A stretch of DNA of 6,021 nt from Bacteroidales bacterium (lineage in GTDB: Bacteria; Bacteroidota; Bacteroidia; Bacteroidales; Azobacteroidaceae). The DNA lies in contig JAJBTS010000247.1 in NCBI GenBank assembly GCA_020860885.1, positions 1 through 6,021 on the forward strand, read 5' to 3'. The notes under the pieces were generated by a model that had not been told where the DNA came from, ran no database searches, and was given only the letters and a program-made list of their open reading frames with translations. Shown piece after piece: positions 5,972 to 6,021 of the stretch. The position numbers and the translations under genes were made by a program. Positions within the stretch are counted from its first letter, which is position 1; every line of letters starts with the position of its first letter.

Positions 5972-6021
5972 TGCTTAAATAGCAATAGCAGAGTTCAAAG
6001 CTACCCCAATATAAGTATTGC

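Noticed and set aside
5982..6021. Six-base inverted repeat (GCAATA ... TATTGC) after the SGNH gene
   Set aside because: Six pairs with a long loop are expected by chance, and no U-run follows, so it is not called a terminator.

Overview
The window looks like chromosomal DNA of a Bacteroidota member, most likely of the order Bacteroidales. The evidence is a bamD-rpoZ-DUF4293 cluster (DUF4293 is, to my knowledge, a Bacteroidota family), AT-rich gaps with almost no Shine-Dalgarno sequence before start codons, a Bacteroides-type promoter (TTTG ... TAnnTTTG) before bamD, and a lipoprotein whose lipid-bearing cysteine is followed by Ser-Ser and an acidic run, like the Bacteroidota surface-export signal. 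I cannot name the species. All seven genes lie on the plus strand. I see no tRNA, rRNA, CRISPR array, insertion sequence or phage gene.

Region 1 (1-2190) is an arylacetate-CoA ligase gene (paaK type, 299-1600) followed by a tandem ACT-domain protein (1685-2110). It is bracketed by two copies of a short dispersed repeat built from 7-bp ACTGNNN units. The upstream gap also carries a 22-bp tandem duplication just ahead of paaK. The downstream repeat copy folds into a long hairpin that begins at the ACT gene's stop codon. Together the two genes suggest anaerobic interconversion of aromatic 2-oxo acids, arylacetyl-CoA and arylacetates, with the ACT protein as a probable amino-acid-sensing partner.

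Region 2 (2218-4893) is a compact run that starts at a clear promoter. It encodes BamD (outer-membrane protein assembly lipoprotein), the omega subunit of RNA polymerase, a four-helix DUF4293 membrane protein, and a FecCD/BtuC-type ABC importer permease. Spacings are 28, -4 and 7 bp, so these four are probably one transcript. The promoter moves the bamD start from GTG 2247 to ATG 2265. The permease is the odd member: no cognate ATPase or binding protein lies beside it in the window.

Region 3 (4894-6021) is a 205-bp AT-rich gap with three ACACTCT repeats, then a lipoprotein of the SGNH/GDSL hydrolase fold. It is probably displayed on the cell surface, and its catalytic blocks III and V are non-canonical.

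The window is mostly ordinary core-genome content, and I do not see a convincing new multi-gene system. The points most worth following are the heptad repeat elements, the divergent SGNH lipoprotein and the lone permease in a housekeeping operon.
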